DNA from: Candidatus Methylomirabilis lanthanidiphila
GTDB taxonomy: Bacteria; Methylomirabilota; Methylomirabilia; Methylomirabilales; Methylomirabilaceae
Assembly (NCBI GenBank): GCA_902196205.1
Contig: CABIKM010000055.1
Span: 20,656-84,655 of the forward strand
DNA: 64,000 nt
Direction of reading: 5' to 3'
Part shown: positions 43,527 through 52,202 of the stretch, piece by piece
How the letters are laid out: the number at the start of each line of letters is the position of its first letter
Position numbering within the stretch: position 1 is the first letter of the stretch
Notes under the pieces: model-generated
The model's database searches: none
Seen by the model: the letters and a program-made list of their open reading frames with translations, nothing else
Told to the model about the DNA's origin: nothing
Program-made: the position numbers and the translations under genes

Positions 43527-46400
43527 ATGAATCTCCGAAAACTATTGTCCCATACAGTCCTCGCCTACCCAAGGACCGCCTTGGTGATCGCGGGGCTACT
43601 TTCATTGCTCTCAGTCTGGGTGGCGATTGCACGGCTGCGTTTCACCTCCACACATCAGGCGCTATCCTCTCTCAGCGGAAGAATAGGCCAGGTTCAAGAA
43701 CGCTACAATGAGGCGTTCGGCGACCCGGACCAGGTCGTGATCGTCGTTGAGGCCGCCGACCAGGAACAGGCCAAGCGCTATGCCGCTGTCCTTGCAGGAC
43801 GGCTGGAGGCGTCGGCGGATATCGAGGAGGTCATCTATCGCTTTGATCTCACGTCACTGGAAGATCATTTTCTGATGTACCTGACCCCACAACAGCTCGG
43901 CGATCTGCGGAGCAAGATTGAGGAGCATGCCGCGCTCCTCAACGAGCTGTCGGCCAGGCCAAGCGTGAATCGCCTGTTTCAACTGATCCATCGAGAGATC
44001 AGTTCGGCGTTGGTCGGTCGTCTGTTCACCGGCTTCCTGGGCGAGGAGGAAGAGGGCGAGGTGAAACGTCCCGTGGAGCTTCAGCCGCTTATCGCGCTGC
44101 TCACGCAACTTGAAGCGTGGGCAAGCGGTCCTCGGAGCTACACGTCGCCGTGGGAGCAGTTCATGGTCGAGGCGGACGAGAACGGCGACCGGGAAGGCTA
44201 CCTGTGGTCGGACAACAAACAGCTCCTCTTCGTCCTGGCGACCGTAAGGGCTGATACAACAAGCCTGATCAAGTTTGAACGACCGATTCACACGATCCGT
44301 CAGGAGATCCGGTCGTTGCAAACCCGATATCCGGGGGTCAAAGCCGGGGTGACGGGAGGTCCCGCCCTCGAATACGATGAGGTGACCGCTGCGCAGCGAG
44401 ATTCCGGCCTGATGACCGCCATCTCACTCGGCGGTGTGGCCCTGTTAGTGGTGTTGGTTTTTCGCAGCGTGTTCAGGCCTGTCATGGGGTTGATTGCGCT
44501 GGTCATGGGGGTCTGCTGGGCCTTCGGGTTCGCCGCCGTAACGGTCGGCCATCTGAACATGATGTCGATGGTGCTGGCGCCGATGTTGATCGGCATCGGG
44601 ATGGACTACGGGATCCATCTCGCGGCCCGGTACGAAGAGGAGCGAGGCGCAGGCCATACCGTTCACGAGTCGCTGGAACAGGCCTTCGAAGGCGCCGGTC
44701 CGGGGATTCTGCACGCGGCCATCACAACCTCCGTCGGTCTCTTTGCGCTTCTTTTGACGGGGGTCAGCGTGTTGCAAGAACTGGGCCTGATCACCGGGTG
44801 CGGCCTGCTGCTGACACTGGTTTCGACCTTTGTCGTGTTGCCCCCGCTGCTGCTGTTGTGGGATAAGCGGCCCGGCATGGATAGTTCGGCGGGACGCGCT
44901 GTGGCCGCCGTCGAAGGGCACACTATTGAAGTCAAGATCGGTGAAGCGCATTTCCCGCTGCCACACCTGCCGAAGCCCCCGGATTTTATGGAATTCTGGT
45001 ATCGCCGGCCCCGCACCGTCCTTCTCCTGTCGGCAATCGCGACACTGGCGGCCCTTTATGCGATGAACCGCATTGAATTCGACGGCAACGTCCTCCACCT
45101 TCAGGCGGAAGGAACCGAATCGGTGGACTGGGAGCTGAAGATCATCAGGCAGTCCGAACGCTCGACCATCTATGGAGCGATTCTGGCTGAGAGCCTCGAA
45201 GAGGTCAGAACAAAGACAAACGCCCTCGAAGCCCTTCCCTCGGTGAGTAAGGTGGAGAGCATCGCGATGCTCATCCCGGAGGATCAAGAGCGCAAGCTCA
45301 TGCTGGCCCGCGAGCTGAAACCTTTCCTGGCCGGGGTGGACCTTGCAAAACTTCCCAGGCCGGAACCGGTTGATCTCGATGAGCTGCTGAACACGTTGCA
45401 GCGGATTAAGGCCAAGATGTTGACAGCCGAGGATGCGGAGAAGTGGACCGGGAAAGAGAAACCGCCCATCGAGCAGATGGCGCGCGTACGACGCCTGGTC
45501 GATCAATTTGAGCGGCGGCTTCAGCAGCGCGGCTCCGCAGAGGTTCGTCGCAGGCTTACTGTCTTCCAGGATAAACTGTTTGACGATTTCTACGATAAGA
45601 TGTCGCTCCTCGACAGGGCCGTGACCTCCGGTCCGGTGCAACTCGATGATATACCCAATGATCTGAAAAAACAGTTTGTCGGGCGGGACGGTTCATATCT
45701 GATTCGAGTGTACCCGAGAGGCGACCCGTGGGAGTTCGCCTCACAGACGACGTTCGTACGCGAGCTGAGAACGGTGGATCCTGACGCGGTCGGCGACCCG
45801 GTCAAGGGGTACGAGGTCATTTCGGCGATGAAGCAAGGATATCAACAGGTGGGGATCTATGCATTGATCGGGGTGGCCGTGCTGTTCCTGGTGAATTTAC
45901 GTGATATTCGCTACTTTCTGTTGGCCAAGGTTCCGCTGCTGATCGGCGCCATCTGGATCGCCGGCCTGATGGAGCTCTTCCAGTTGAAGTTTAACCTGGC
46001 CAACCTGATTATCATCCCGCTGATCGTCGCACCGGGAGTAGAAAACGGTCTGTTGATTATCCATCGCTTCCGAGAAGAGGGGGAGGCTGCCATACTGCCC
46101 AAGAGCATCGGAAAGGGTGTGGCGCTCTCGTCCTTGACAACCATGATCGGCTTCGGTAGCCTCCTTATTGCTCACCACCGCGGCGCATCCAGCATCGGTC
46201 TGCTGGTCACGCTGGGCGTGGGGGCCGTGTTGGTGGTCTCTGTGATTGTGTTGCCGGCCCTCCTCACTGTTGTTGCGAGACGCCCGTTAAAACAAGCGGT
46301 GTTGGGTTCAGGATTCCGAGCCGAACACGCTCCCGGATATGTTGAACCGAGCGCTCAGAATATGGAACAGGAAACGATAGTCAACTCAAAGGAGAAGTGA
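43527..46400 (+). CDS. hpnN: Hopanoid transporter HpnN (RND superfamily, MMPL type)
   Basis: The 957-aa protein has two repeats, each with a large exported loop and about six transmembrane helices (first set around 290-450, second around 770-930). Characteristic pieces are GGPALEYDEVTAAQRDSGLM, the helix GIGMDYGIHLAARYEEE (RND proton path) and PLIVAPGVENGLLIIHRFRE. These match HpnN, which moves hopanoids from the inner to the outer membrane. The DUF309 gene lies 10 bp upstream and hpnM begins 1 bp after its stop. Confidence 0.9.
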   Translation: MNLRKLLSHTVLAYPRTALVIAGLLSLLSVWVAIARLRFTSTHQALSSLSGRIGQVQERYNEAFGDPDQVVIVVEAADQEQAKRYAAVLAGRLEASADIEEVIYRFDLTSLEDHFLMYLTPQQLGDLRSKIEEHAALLNELSARPSVNRLFQLIHREISSALVGRLFTGFLGEEEEGEVKRPVELQPLIALLTQLEAWASGPRSYTSPWEQFMVEADENGDREGYLWSDNKQLLFVLATVRADTTSLIKFERPIHTIRQEIRSLQTRYPGVKAGVTGGPALEYDEVTAAQRDSGLMTAISLGGVALLVVLVFRSVFRPVMGLIALVMGVCWAFGFAAVTVGHLNMMSMVLAPMLIGIGMDYGIHLAARYEEERGAGHTVHESLEQAFEGAGPGILHAAITTSVGLFALLLTGVSVLQELGLITGCGLLLTLVSTFVVLPPLLLLWDKRPGMDSSAGRAVAAVEGHTIEVKIGEAHFPLPHLPKPPDFMEFWYRRPRTVLLLSAIATLAALYAMNRIEFDGNVLHLQAEGTESVDWELKIIRQSERSTIYGAILAESLEEVRTKTNALEALPSVSKVESIAMLIPEDQERKLMLARELKPFLAGVDLAKLPRPEPVDLDELLNTLQRIKAKMLTAEDAEKWTGKEKPPIEQMARVRRLVDQFERRLQQRGSAEVRRRLTVFQDKLFDDFYDKMSLLDRAVTSGPVQLDDIPNDLKKQFVGRDGSYLIRVYPRGDPWEFASQTTFVRELRTVDPDAVGDPVKGYEVISAMKQGYQQVGIYALIGVAVLFLVNLRDIRYFLLAKVPLLIGAIWIAGLMELFQLKFNLANLIIIPLIVAPGVENGLLIIHRFREEGEAAILPKSIGKGVALSSLTTMIGFGSLLIAHHRGASSIGLLVTLGVGAVLVVSVIVLPALLTVVARRPLKQAVLGSGFRAEHAPGYVEPSAQNMEQETIVNSKEK

Positions 46401-46401
46401 T

Positions 46402-47058
46402 ATGTCGGGCGTCATGAGGTCGACCGCACGAACCGGTGTGCTGAGTGGAACCCTCGCGCTGGGATTGTTGGTCTTGACGGCGTTCGCCTCCGCGAGCGAA
46501 ACCACCGATCACGTCAAGACCGAGCTGGATCATCTCGCGGGTATTGTGCAGGACCCGGCCTTACAGGAAAAGGCCAAGGAAGAAGCGCGGAAGTCGATGG
46601 TCAGGGAGCGGATCTTACGCTGGTTCGACATACAGGAGATGGCGCGCCGCTCGCTGGCCAACCACTGGGCAAAGCGATCAGGTCAGGAACGGAAAGAGTT
46701 CGTAGAACTGTTCGGGGACCTGTTCGTCGAGTCCTACACAACCCTCGTGGCCGATCACCTCGGCGACCAGCAGGTCACCTACCTCTCGGAACAGATTGAC
46801 GGGCAGGACGCCGTCGTCAAGACCAAGTTTCTCTCAAAACGGAACGAGCCGACGTTTGTTGACTTTACCCTCCTTCGCCGCGGTAACGTCTGGGTTCCCT
46901 ACGATGTGGTGATCGATGAGGTCAGCATCGTGGGAAACTATCGCATCCAGTTCGATAAAGTCATCCGGGGCCAGTCATATGAAGCCCTCGTCAAGAAGAT
47001 GCGGCTCAAGCGAGAGTCGGAGGGGTTGGGACCGGCGGCGAAAAAGGGGTCAATGTAG
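46402..47058 (+). CDS. hpnM: HpnM, MlaC/Ttg2D-like periplasmic lipid-binding protein
   Basis: The 218-aa protein has a signal peptide (LSGTLALGLLVLTAFASAS) and an MlaC/Ttg2D domain: RILRWFDIQEMARRSLANHW, then FVELFGDLFVESYTTLVADH, YLSEQIDGQDAVVKTKFL, and VVIDEVSIVGNYRIQFDKVI. HpnM is the usual partner of HpnN, probably carrying hopanoids through the periplasm. It follows hpnN by 1 bp and converges on the inositol-phosphate synthase 10 bp away. Confidence 0.9.
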   Translation: MSGVMRSTARTGVLSGTLALGLLVLTAFASASETTDHVKTELDHLAGIVQDPALQEKAKEEARKSMVRERILRWFDIQEMARRSLANHWAKRSGQERKEFVELFGDLFVESYTTLVADHLGDQQVTYLSEQIDGQDAVVKTKFLSKRNEPTFVDFTLLRRGNVWVPYDVVIDEVSIVGNYRIQFDKVIRGQSYEALVKKMRLKRESEGLGPAAKKGSM

Positions 47059-47068
47059 TCCCGTCGCC

Positions 47069-48442
47069 TCAAGCCTCGCCCATACCTGTTCGATACGCGT
47101 CACTGGATTCGTAGTAATCAAGTCCGGAGTGGTCAAGTACTTCCTCCCCCACCAGGATGCGCAACGTATTGGTTAACTTCAGATGCTGGATGAACAGGTC
47201 GTGTTCCGGCTTCAGGTCGGCTCTGGACATAGGCGACTTGAAGTAGAACGAGAGCCATTCCTGAATCCCCGATAACCCCGCCCGTTGGGCCAAGTCCAGA
47301 AACAGCGCCAGATCGAGGGCTACCGGCGCCGCCAGGATAGAATCCCGACAGAGAAAGTTGATCTTGATCTGCATCGGCTGGCCGAGCCAACCGAAGATAT
47401 CGATGTTGTCCCATCCCTCCTTGGCATCGCCGCGAGGCGGATAATACTCGATCCTGACCTTGTGGAATACCTGGCCGTACAACTCCGGATAGAGCTCAGG
47501 CTGCACGATAGCCTCCAGCACCGACCCCTTACTGACCTCCTTGGTCCTGAACGATCCCCGATCATCCAATACCTCGCCGTCCCGGTTACCAAGGATGTTG
47601 GTAGAAAACCAGCCGGCCAGCCCCAGCATCTTCGCCTTCAGCCCAGGTGCCACTACGGTCTTGAGAAAGGTCTGGCCGGTTTTAAAATCCTTTCCGGCAA
47701 TCGGAACATGGCGCTGACCCGCGTACTCAACCAGCGCCGGGATATCAACCGCGAGACTGGGTGAACCGTTCGCGAAGGGGACACCGGCAGAGATGGCGGC
47801 ATAGGCATAGATCATACTTGGAGAGATTTCCGGGGCGTTCGCCTTCAGTCCGGCCTCAAACGCCTCAATCGTCTCGTGAACCGGCGCCGGTTGTGTGAAC
47901 ACCTCTGTTGATCCGCACCAGACCATTACGGCCCGCTGGATCCCTTCCCTTTGACGGAACACTTCGATATCCTCGATCAGCATGTCCGCCAAGTGCTTTT
48001 TGGTCGTCCCGGATTTGAGGTTAGTCCCTGAAAGTCTTCGCACGTAGGCCTGCTCAAAGACTGCCGGCCACGGTCTGACCGTCTCCAGTTGGTCTTTGAC
48101 CTGGTCCAGCATCTCTCGTGGCAGGACCCCGGCATGGCACGCGGTCTGATAGGCGTTCTCGGGAAAGATATCCCAGCCGCCGAAGACCAGATTATTCAGA
48201 TCTGCAAGGGGAACAACATCCTTAATCAGCGCATAGCGAGGACTGGTCCGCTTACCCAGACGCATTCGCTGCATCTGCGTCAGCGAGCCGTACGGTTGAG
48301 AGAGTCCCTTGTTGATCAAGTGGACTCCTGCGATCAGCGTAGTCGCCACCGCCCCCAATCCTGGGATCAGTACTCCCAACTTGCCATGAGGGGGCGCAAT
48401 GTCTCGCTTCAATTCGGGATAGAATGAACTCCTTTGACTCAT
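47069..48442 (-). CDS. ino1: Inositol-3-phosphate synthase (MIPS/Ino1)
   Basis: The 457-aa protein has the NAD-binding start KLGVLIPGLGAVATTLIAGV, an FGGWDIFPENAYQTA segment, VMVWCGSTEVFT, FANGSPSLAVDIPALVEY and the catalytic block GKDFKTGQTFLKTVVAPGLK. It converts glucose-6-phosphate to inositol-1(3)-phosphate. It is the last gene of a minus-strand cluster that also includes a CDP-alcohol transferase fused to a nucleotidyltransferase-like domain, with which it overlaps by 4 bp. In archaea and some bacteria this pair makes CDP-inositol-derived lipids or di-inositol phosphate. Confidence 0.93.
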   Translation of the reverse strand: MSQRSSFYPELKRDIAPPHGKLGVLIPGLGAVATTLIAGVHLINKGLSQPYGSLTQMQRMRLGKRTSPRYALIKDVVPLADLNNLVFGGWDIFPENAYQTACHAGVLPREMLDQVKDQLETVRPWPAVFEQAYVRRLSGTNLKSGTTKKHLADMLIEDIEVFRQREGIQRAVMVWCGSTEVFTQPAPVHETIEAFEAGLKANAPEISPSMIYAYAAISAGVPFANGSPSLAVDIPALVEYAGQRHVPIAGKDFKTGQTFLKTVVAPGLKAKMLGLAGWFSTNILGNRDGEVLDDRGSFRTKEVSKGSVLEAIVQPELYPELYGQVFHKVRIEYYPPRGDAKEGWDNIDIFGWLGQPMQIKINFLCRDSILAAPVALDLALFLDLAQRAGLSGIQEWLSFYFKSPMSRADLKPEHDLFIQHLKLTNTLRILVGEEVLDHSGLDYYESSDAYRTGMGEA

Positions 48443-49638
48443 GCCTGTACCCTTTCCCTATATGAGTTCCACAATATGACCATGAAAAAGATCGGCGCCC
48501 CAACCGCCGCGAGCATCAGAAACCAGTGGGCCTTTCCGAACGCCGAAAGGAGCACCACAAGGTAGATGAAATCCCGCCTTGCGAGGGCATCGGCAAGATT
48601 CGAAAGACGGGACGAGGCCTCAGCGGTCGTGGTAGACGTAAAGAGCGGTCCCTCTGAGGTCTTCTGCCGCATCGTCTGTCGGTACACGAATCCCGCCGAC
48701 AGGAGGCCTCCCACCGTTGCCGAGCAGGCCAGCAGCAGGGGCAACAGCGCCCCGTCGACCATCCACCATCCCAGACCGATACAGACAAACACCGCCGAGT
48801 GTACGGCATTATCCCCCCAGAAATCCAGGAGACCGCCAAAGCGGGATTCCAGATATTTGAGTCTGGCGATCTCCCCATCGCAGCCGTCAAGGATCGAATG
48901 CAGCAGGAACAGCAGCGCGCCGACCAGTTGATACGCGGGCGTGGACGAGAGGAAGAACAGTGCCCCCACGACACCTATTGCCACGCTCACAGCGGTCATC
49001 TGATTCGGGGTGATGTCCGTCCCTACGAGGCGTCGCGTGACGGCCAGCGAGATCTTCCGTTCGACATGCCTCGACATGAAGCCTTCCGTATCCTTAATCA
49101 GGCCGCGTAGAAGCCACTCCTCCGCGTTATTGAGATCCCCTCGATTCGAGACCTCGACCCAGCGTGTGTTGTCCGGCATGGGGGCTGCGCTGCGGTACGT
49201 CTGCTCCAGCTCCGCGAATAGCGACAGGATATCGTTCGCACGTCCAATCATCGACAGAAAGGCCTTGGGATCAGCCGTCTCAACGGCAGCGATCCCGCTC
49301 GTCAGCACATACGCCGTCTCGACCTGTAGCGGGATCTCCCCCAGATGCCTGAGCAGTGAAGGGTGTGGGAGAACGTTCGAGGCGAGTACCAGGATACGGC
49401 TGGAGCGCTGATTATCGGCCAGCCGAGTTGGAGGCAGCGGCGCCGCCGTCGTTCCCTTCAGCAGCCTCTCACTCCCGAATGACCCATCATCCACGACCAG
49501 GATATCCCGGTGACCGGCACGAGAGACCGCCATAACAATCCGCCGAAGCAACGGAATGCCCAGCACAACGGTATCCGGGCCAACCTCGCCCGAACCTTTT
49601 GAGAGCACGATCACCACTGTCGCCGCCTTGCCGATCAT
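48439..49638 (-). CDS. Nucleotidyltransferase-like / CDP-alcohol phosphatidyltransferase fusion
   Basis: The 399-aa protein is a fusion. Residues 1-165 resemble a sugar-nucleotidyltransferase fold (GIPLLRRIVMAVSRAGHRDIL) but lack the GxGxRL loop and so may be inactive. Residues 180-395 are an integral membrane CDP-alcohol phosphotransferase with the diagnostic acids D251, D254, D272 and D276 in DGCDGEIAR and GGLLDFWGD. The architecture is that of the bifunctional IPCT/DIPPS of hyperthermophiles, which joins CDP-inositol to inositol phosphate. It overlaps ino1 by 4 bp, which points to an inositol-containing product. The precise acceptor (inositol-phosphate or a lipid) is open. Confidence 0.83.
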   Translation of the reverse strand: MIGKAATVVIVLSKGSGEVGPDTVVLGIPLLRRIVMAVSRAGHRDILVVDDGSFGSERLLKGTTAAPLPPTRLADNQRSSRILVLASNVLPHPSLLRHLGEIPLQVETAYVLTSGIAAVETADPKAFLSMIGRANDILSLFAELEQTYRSAAPMPDNTRWVEVSNRGDLNNAEEWLLRGLIKDTEGFMSRHVERKISLAVTRRLVGTDITPNQMTAVSVAIGVVGALFFLSSTPAYQLVGALLFLLHSILDGCDGEIARLKYLESRFGGLLDFWGDNAVHSAVFVCIGLGWWMVDGALLPLLLACSATVGGLLSAGFVYRQTMRQKTSEGPLFTSTTTAEASSRLSNLADALARRDFIYLVVLLSAFGKAHWFLMLAAVGAPIFFMVILWNSYRERVQA

Positions 49639-49654
49639 GAGTTTACACCGCCTT

Positions 49655-49738
49655 AAGGCAGGGTTGAGGGTTCAGGGTTTGAAGGAAAACGCGGGCCTTG
49701 CAACCATACCCTACACCCCATACCCCAAACCCTGGTCC
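49655..49738. repeat. AGGGTTCAGGGTTT / CCATACCCCAAACCC dispersed repeat
   Basis: GGGTTGAGGGTTCAGGGTTTG is followed by ACCCTACACCCCATACCCC and AAACCC, forming a G-rich and C-rich inverted pair. Same family as 50804-50880 and 56465-56575. It lies between the fused transferase and the Gfo/Idh genes. Confidence 0.75.
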
Positions 49739-50793
49739 TATAGCGCCAGCGCCTTACCTCCTTGCCCGTGCGATTCCTTTGCGAGGTGCAGAAGCTGCGC
49801 ACAGAGTGACGCCTCGGCGAGATTCTTTCCCTGCTGCGCCTCACCCGAGATTTCTCCAAGAAAATCGTCTCGGACGCGACTGAACCAATCCGGATGGTGG
49901 GAGCCCTGCGAGAGCGGCTGCTCGAAGGTCCAGCACTGTTCGGCTCCTGCACCAGTCAGGCGTAAGGTGTCATCATCGACGTGGATCGTACCGAGGGTCC
50001 CCTCGATCACGGCGCTGTTGTTCCGTAAAGACGATGCCCACGTCAGAAAAATCTCGACTGTTGCCTCGGAAGAGTTTAACCGAACAGTCGCTGTGTCCTC
50101 AACGGGCCATTCCGGATGCGTCCGCTTTTCGAGTACGGCAGAGATCGTCCCCGGCGTTTGACACAGCCAGGACAGGACAATGTACAGCGCATGCCAACCG
50201 TGATCAAGCAGGATGCCGCCGCCCGCCATCGCCGGATCAAGCCGCCAGTTAGCAGGTATTGCGCCCTCTCGACTGAGCTCAGGACAGGCCTCAGCGGAGC
50301 CCTGAGGTCCAACCGCGACCGACGGTTCGCGGCGAAGCACCTGCCAGCGTATGCGCCGTACGATCCCGATCGTCCCCTCCCGGATCAGTGCGGTCGTCTT
50401 CGAGATGATCGGTGCGTAGAGCCAGTTGTGGACGGTATACAGGACGCGTCCGCTCTCCACCTGAGCGCTTCTCACCAATTGCAACTCACCGGGAGAGAGT
50501 ACGAGAGGCTTCTCGCACAACACATGAAGTCCCCGTCGGAGAGCCATCTGGCTGATGGATGCGTGGGTTCCCGGAGGCGTGCAGACATCCAGAAAATCGA
50601 GGGCCTCTGCGGCCAACATCGCCGAGACACCGGTATAGAAGCGGGCTCCCGGGAGTCGCCATCGCTCCTGAGCGAGCCTCGATTCAAGGGCATCAACGGC
50701 GGCAACCACCTTGGCCTGCCCGCATCCTTCCCATCCCGGGAGGTGCCCGTTAATTGCCACATTGCCAAGACCGATGATGGCGCCTTTCAACAT
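49738..50793 (-). CDS. Gfo/Idh/MocA-family NAD(P)-dependent oxidoreductase
   Basis: The 351-aa protein has the N-terminal Rossmann motif GAIIGLGNVAINGHLPGW, the catalytic EKP at residues 94-96 (VLCEKPLVLSPGE), and DHGWHALYIV near 197-206, the place of the substrate-binding His in inositol and glucose-fructose dehydrogenases. A segment of about 16 residues around 163-178 (GSAEACPELSREG) is a dispersed-repeat insertion with no counterpart in the family. The family oxidises sugars or inositols. In a cluster with inositol-phosphate synthase and an aminotransferase, an inositol-type substrate is a reasonable inference. Confidence 0.85.
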   Translation of the reverse strand: MLKGAIIGLGNVAINGHLPGWEGCGQAKVVAAVDALESRLAQERWRLPGARFYTGVSAMLAAEALDFLDVCTPPGTHASISQMALRRGLHVLCEKPLVLSPGELQLVRSAQVESGRVLYTVHNWLYAPIISKTTALIREGTIGIVRRIRWQVLRREPSVAVGPQGSAEACPELSREGAIPANWRLDPAMAGGGILLDHGWHALYIVLSWLCQTPGTISAVLEKRTHPEWPVEDTATVRLNSSEATVEIFLTWASSLRNNSAVIEGTLGTIHVDDDTLRLTGAGAEQCWTFEQPLSQGSHHPDWFSRVRDDFLGEISGEAQQGKNLAEASLCAQLLHLAKESHGQGGKALAL

Positions 50794-50803
50794 GACTTAA
50801 AGC

Positions 50804-50880
50804 AGGGTTTAGGGGTTAGGGTTTAGGGTAGAGGAAAACCGGCCAATCCTCGTCCCTACCCTCTTTACCCCATACCCTAC
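50804..50880. repeat. GGGTTTAGGGGTTAGGGTTT dispersed repeat (G-rich, quadruplex-prone)
   Basis: GGGTTTAGGGGTTAGGGTTT followed by AGGG, then CCCTACCCTCTTTACCCC and CCCTACCCC. The four G-runs could form a G-quadruplex. It lies between the Gfo/Idh and aminotransferase genes. Confidence 0.75.
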
Positions 50881-52202
50881 CCCCTGTACCCCGTCTTTTC
50901 CAGTTCGGCAAACGCCTCATCGAGGATGGCCAGACCGTCCAGCGCCTGAGCCTCAGTGATGACAAGCGGCGGGTTGATCCGGATGTTGTGGGAATAGCAC
51001 ATGGCGAGCAGTCCCCGTTTGAGGCAGCTCTGAAACAGCCTCTGGGTGAGAGATTTTGGAAGCGGCTCTTTGGTCTGTCTATCCTTCACCAGTTCGATCC
51101 CCAGCAAGAGCCCTCTACCCCGCACGTCGCCGATAAACGGGTATTTCTCCTTCATCGCTTCCAGGTGCTTCAGCATGGCCGCGCCGACGCGCTTCGCATT
51201 TGCGACAAGCTGCTCCTTCAGAATCACCTCGAGGGTAGCCAGTCCGGCTGTCGACGCGAGCGGATTGCCTCCATAGCTTGAGGAGCTGCCGCTCGGATTG
51301 CTGAAGGGCTTATTCGCCATCAGTTCTTGTGTCGAGATGAGCCCGCTGACCGGGAATCCTCCGCCTATTCCCTTGCCGACCGTCATCACATCGGGCACAA
51401 TCGGCTCATGATCGCATCCCCACATCGAACCGGTGCGGCCGAATCCTGTGAGCATCTCGTCGGCGATCAGCAAGGCGCCACACTCCTTGGCAATCGCCTG
51501 CACTGCGCCCAGGAATCCCTGGGGCGGAATGACGTTCCCGGCGGTCCCTTGGATCGGTTCCACAATGATCGCGGCAATCTCGCCCTGAGTCTGATATCGG
51601 ATCACGTCACGCAAGAAGTCCGCACAGGCGAGACCGCAATCGGGATACCGGAGTTTCAGAGGACACCGATAACAATTGGCGTACGGGGTGCCGTACAGGC
51701 CGGGCATGAAGGGTCCCAACTGTTTCTTGAAGTCGTCCCCCAACAGTCCAAGGACCCCGCCCGTCTTGCCATGGAATCCGCCCCAGAACCCGATAAACTC
51801 GAACCGCTTCGTCACCGACTTCGCCAGTCGGAACGCGCCCTCAACCGCCTCCGCGCCACCGGAAAACATCTGGATCCGCTTGAGTCCTCGCGGCGTCATC
51901 GACGCCAGCAGCGTCAGAAATCGGGCCCGGTTCTCGGTGGTGAAGCTACCGAACGTCAGCCGCTCGATCTGGGCCTTCATCGCCTCAACATAGTGCGGGT
52001 GCGTATGCCCGATGCTCCCCACACCGATTCCGGCCATAAAATCGAGATACCGGTTGCCGTCCTCATCGATCAGTGTACACCCTTCTCCTTTGGCCATCGC
52101 CAGCCCGGAATACAGCGCAATCGACTGCAGGCCTGGCGCCATATGGCGCGCCTCCCGCTTAACGATTGCCCTTGACCGCTTTCCGGGAATATTTCGCTTC
52201 AT
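50877..52202 (-). CDS. Class III PLP-dependent aminotransferase
   Basis: The protein is 441 aa from the ATG at 52202 (MKRNIPGKRSRAIVKREARH), which overlaps the ATP-grasp stop as ATGA. It has DFMAGIGVGSIGHTHP, the GGAEAVEGAFRLAK phosphate-binding turn, GFHGKTGG, IVEPIQGTAGN, LLIADEMLTGFGRTG (Asp) and TVGKGIGGGFPVSG (Schiff-base Lys). A Cys-rich insertion (YANCYRCPLKLRYPDCGLACAD) is characteristic of some uncharacterised acetylornithine/GABA-type subgroups. It could make an amino group on a keto-inositol or amino-acid precursor in this cluster. The substrate is unknown. Confidence 0.88.
   Translation of the reverse strand: MKRNIPGKRSRAIVKREARHMAPGLQSIALYSGLAMAKGEGCTLIDEDGNRYLDFMAGIGVGSIGHTHPHYVEAMKAQIERLTFGSFTTENRARFLTLLASMTPRGLKRIQMFSGGAEAVEGAFRLAKSVTKRFEFIGFWGGFHGKTGGVLGLLGDDFKKQLGPFMPGLYGTPYANCYRCPLKLRYPDCGLACADFLRDVIRYQTQGEIAAIIVEPIQGTAGNVIPPQGFLGAVQAIAKECGALLIADEMLTGFGRTGSMWGCDHEPIVPDVMTVGKGIGGGFPVSGLISTQELMANKPFSNPSGSSSSYGGNPLASTAGLATLEVILKEQLVANAKRVGAAMLKHLEAMKEKYPFIGDVRGRGLLLGIELVKDRQTKEPLPKSLTQRLFQSCLKRGLLAMCYSHNIRINPPLVITEAQALDGLAILDEAFAELEKTGYRG

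Noticed and set aside
44445..45641. Minus-strand frame of 398 codons inside hpnN
   Set aside because: His-, Gln- and Arg-rich shadow of the RND transporter gene.
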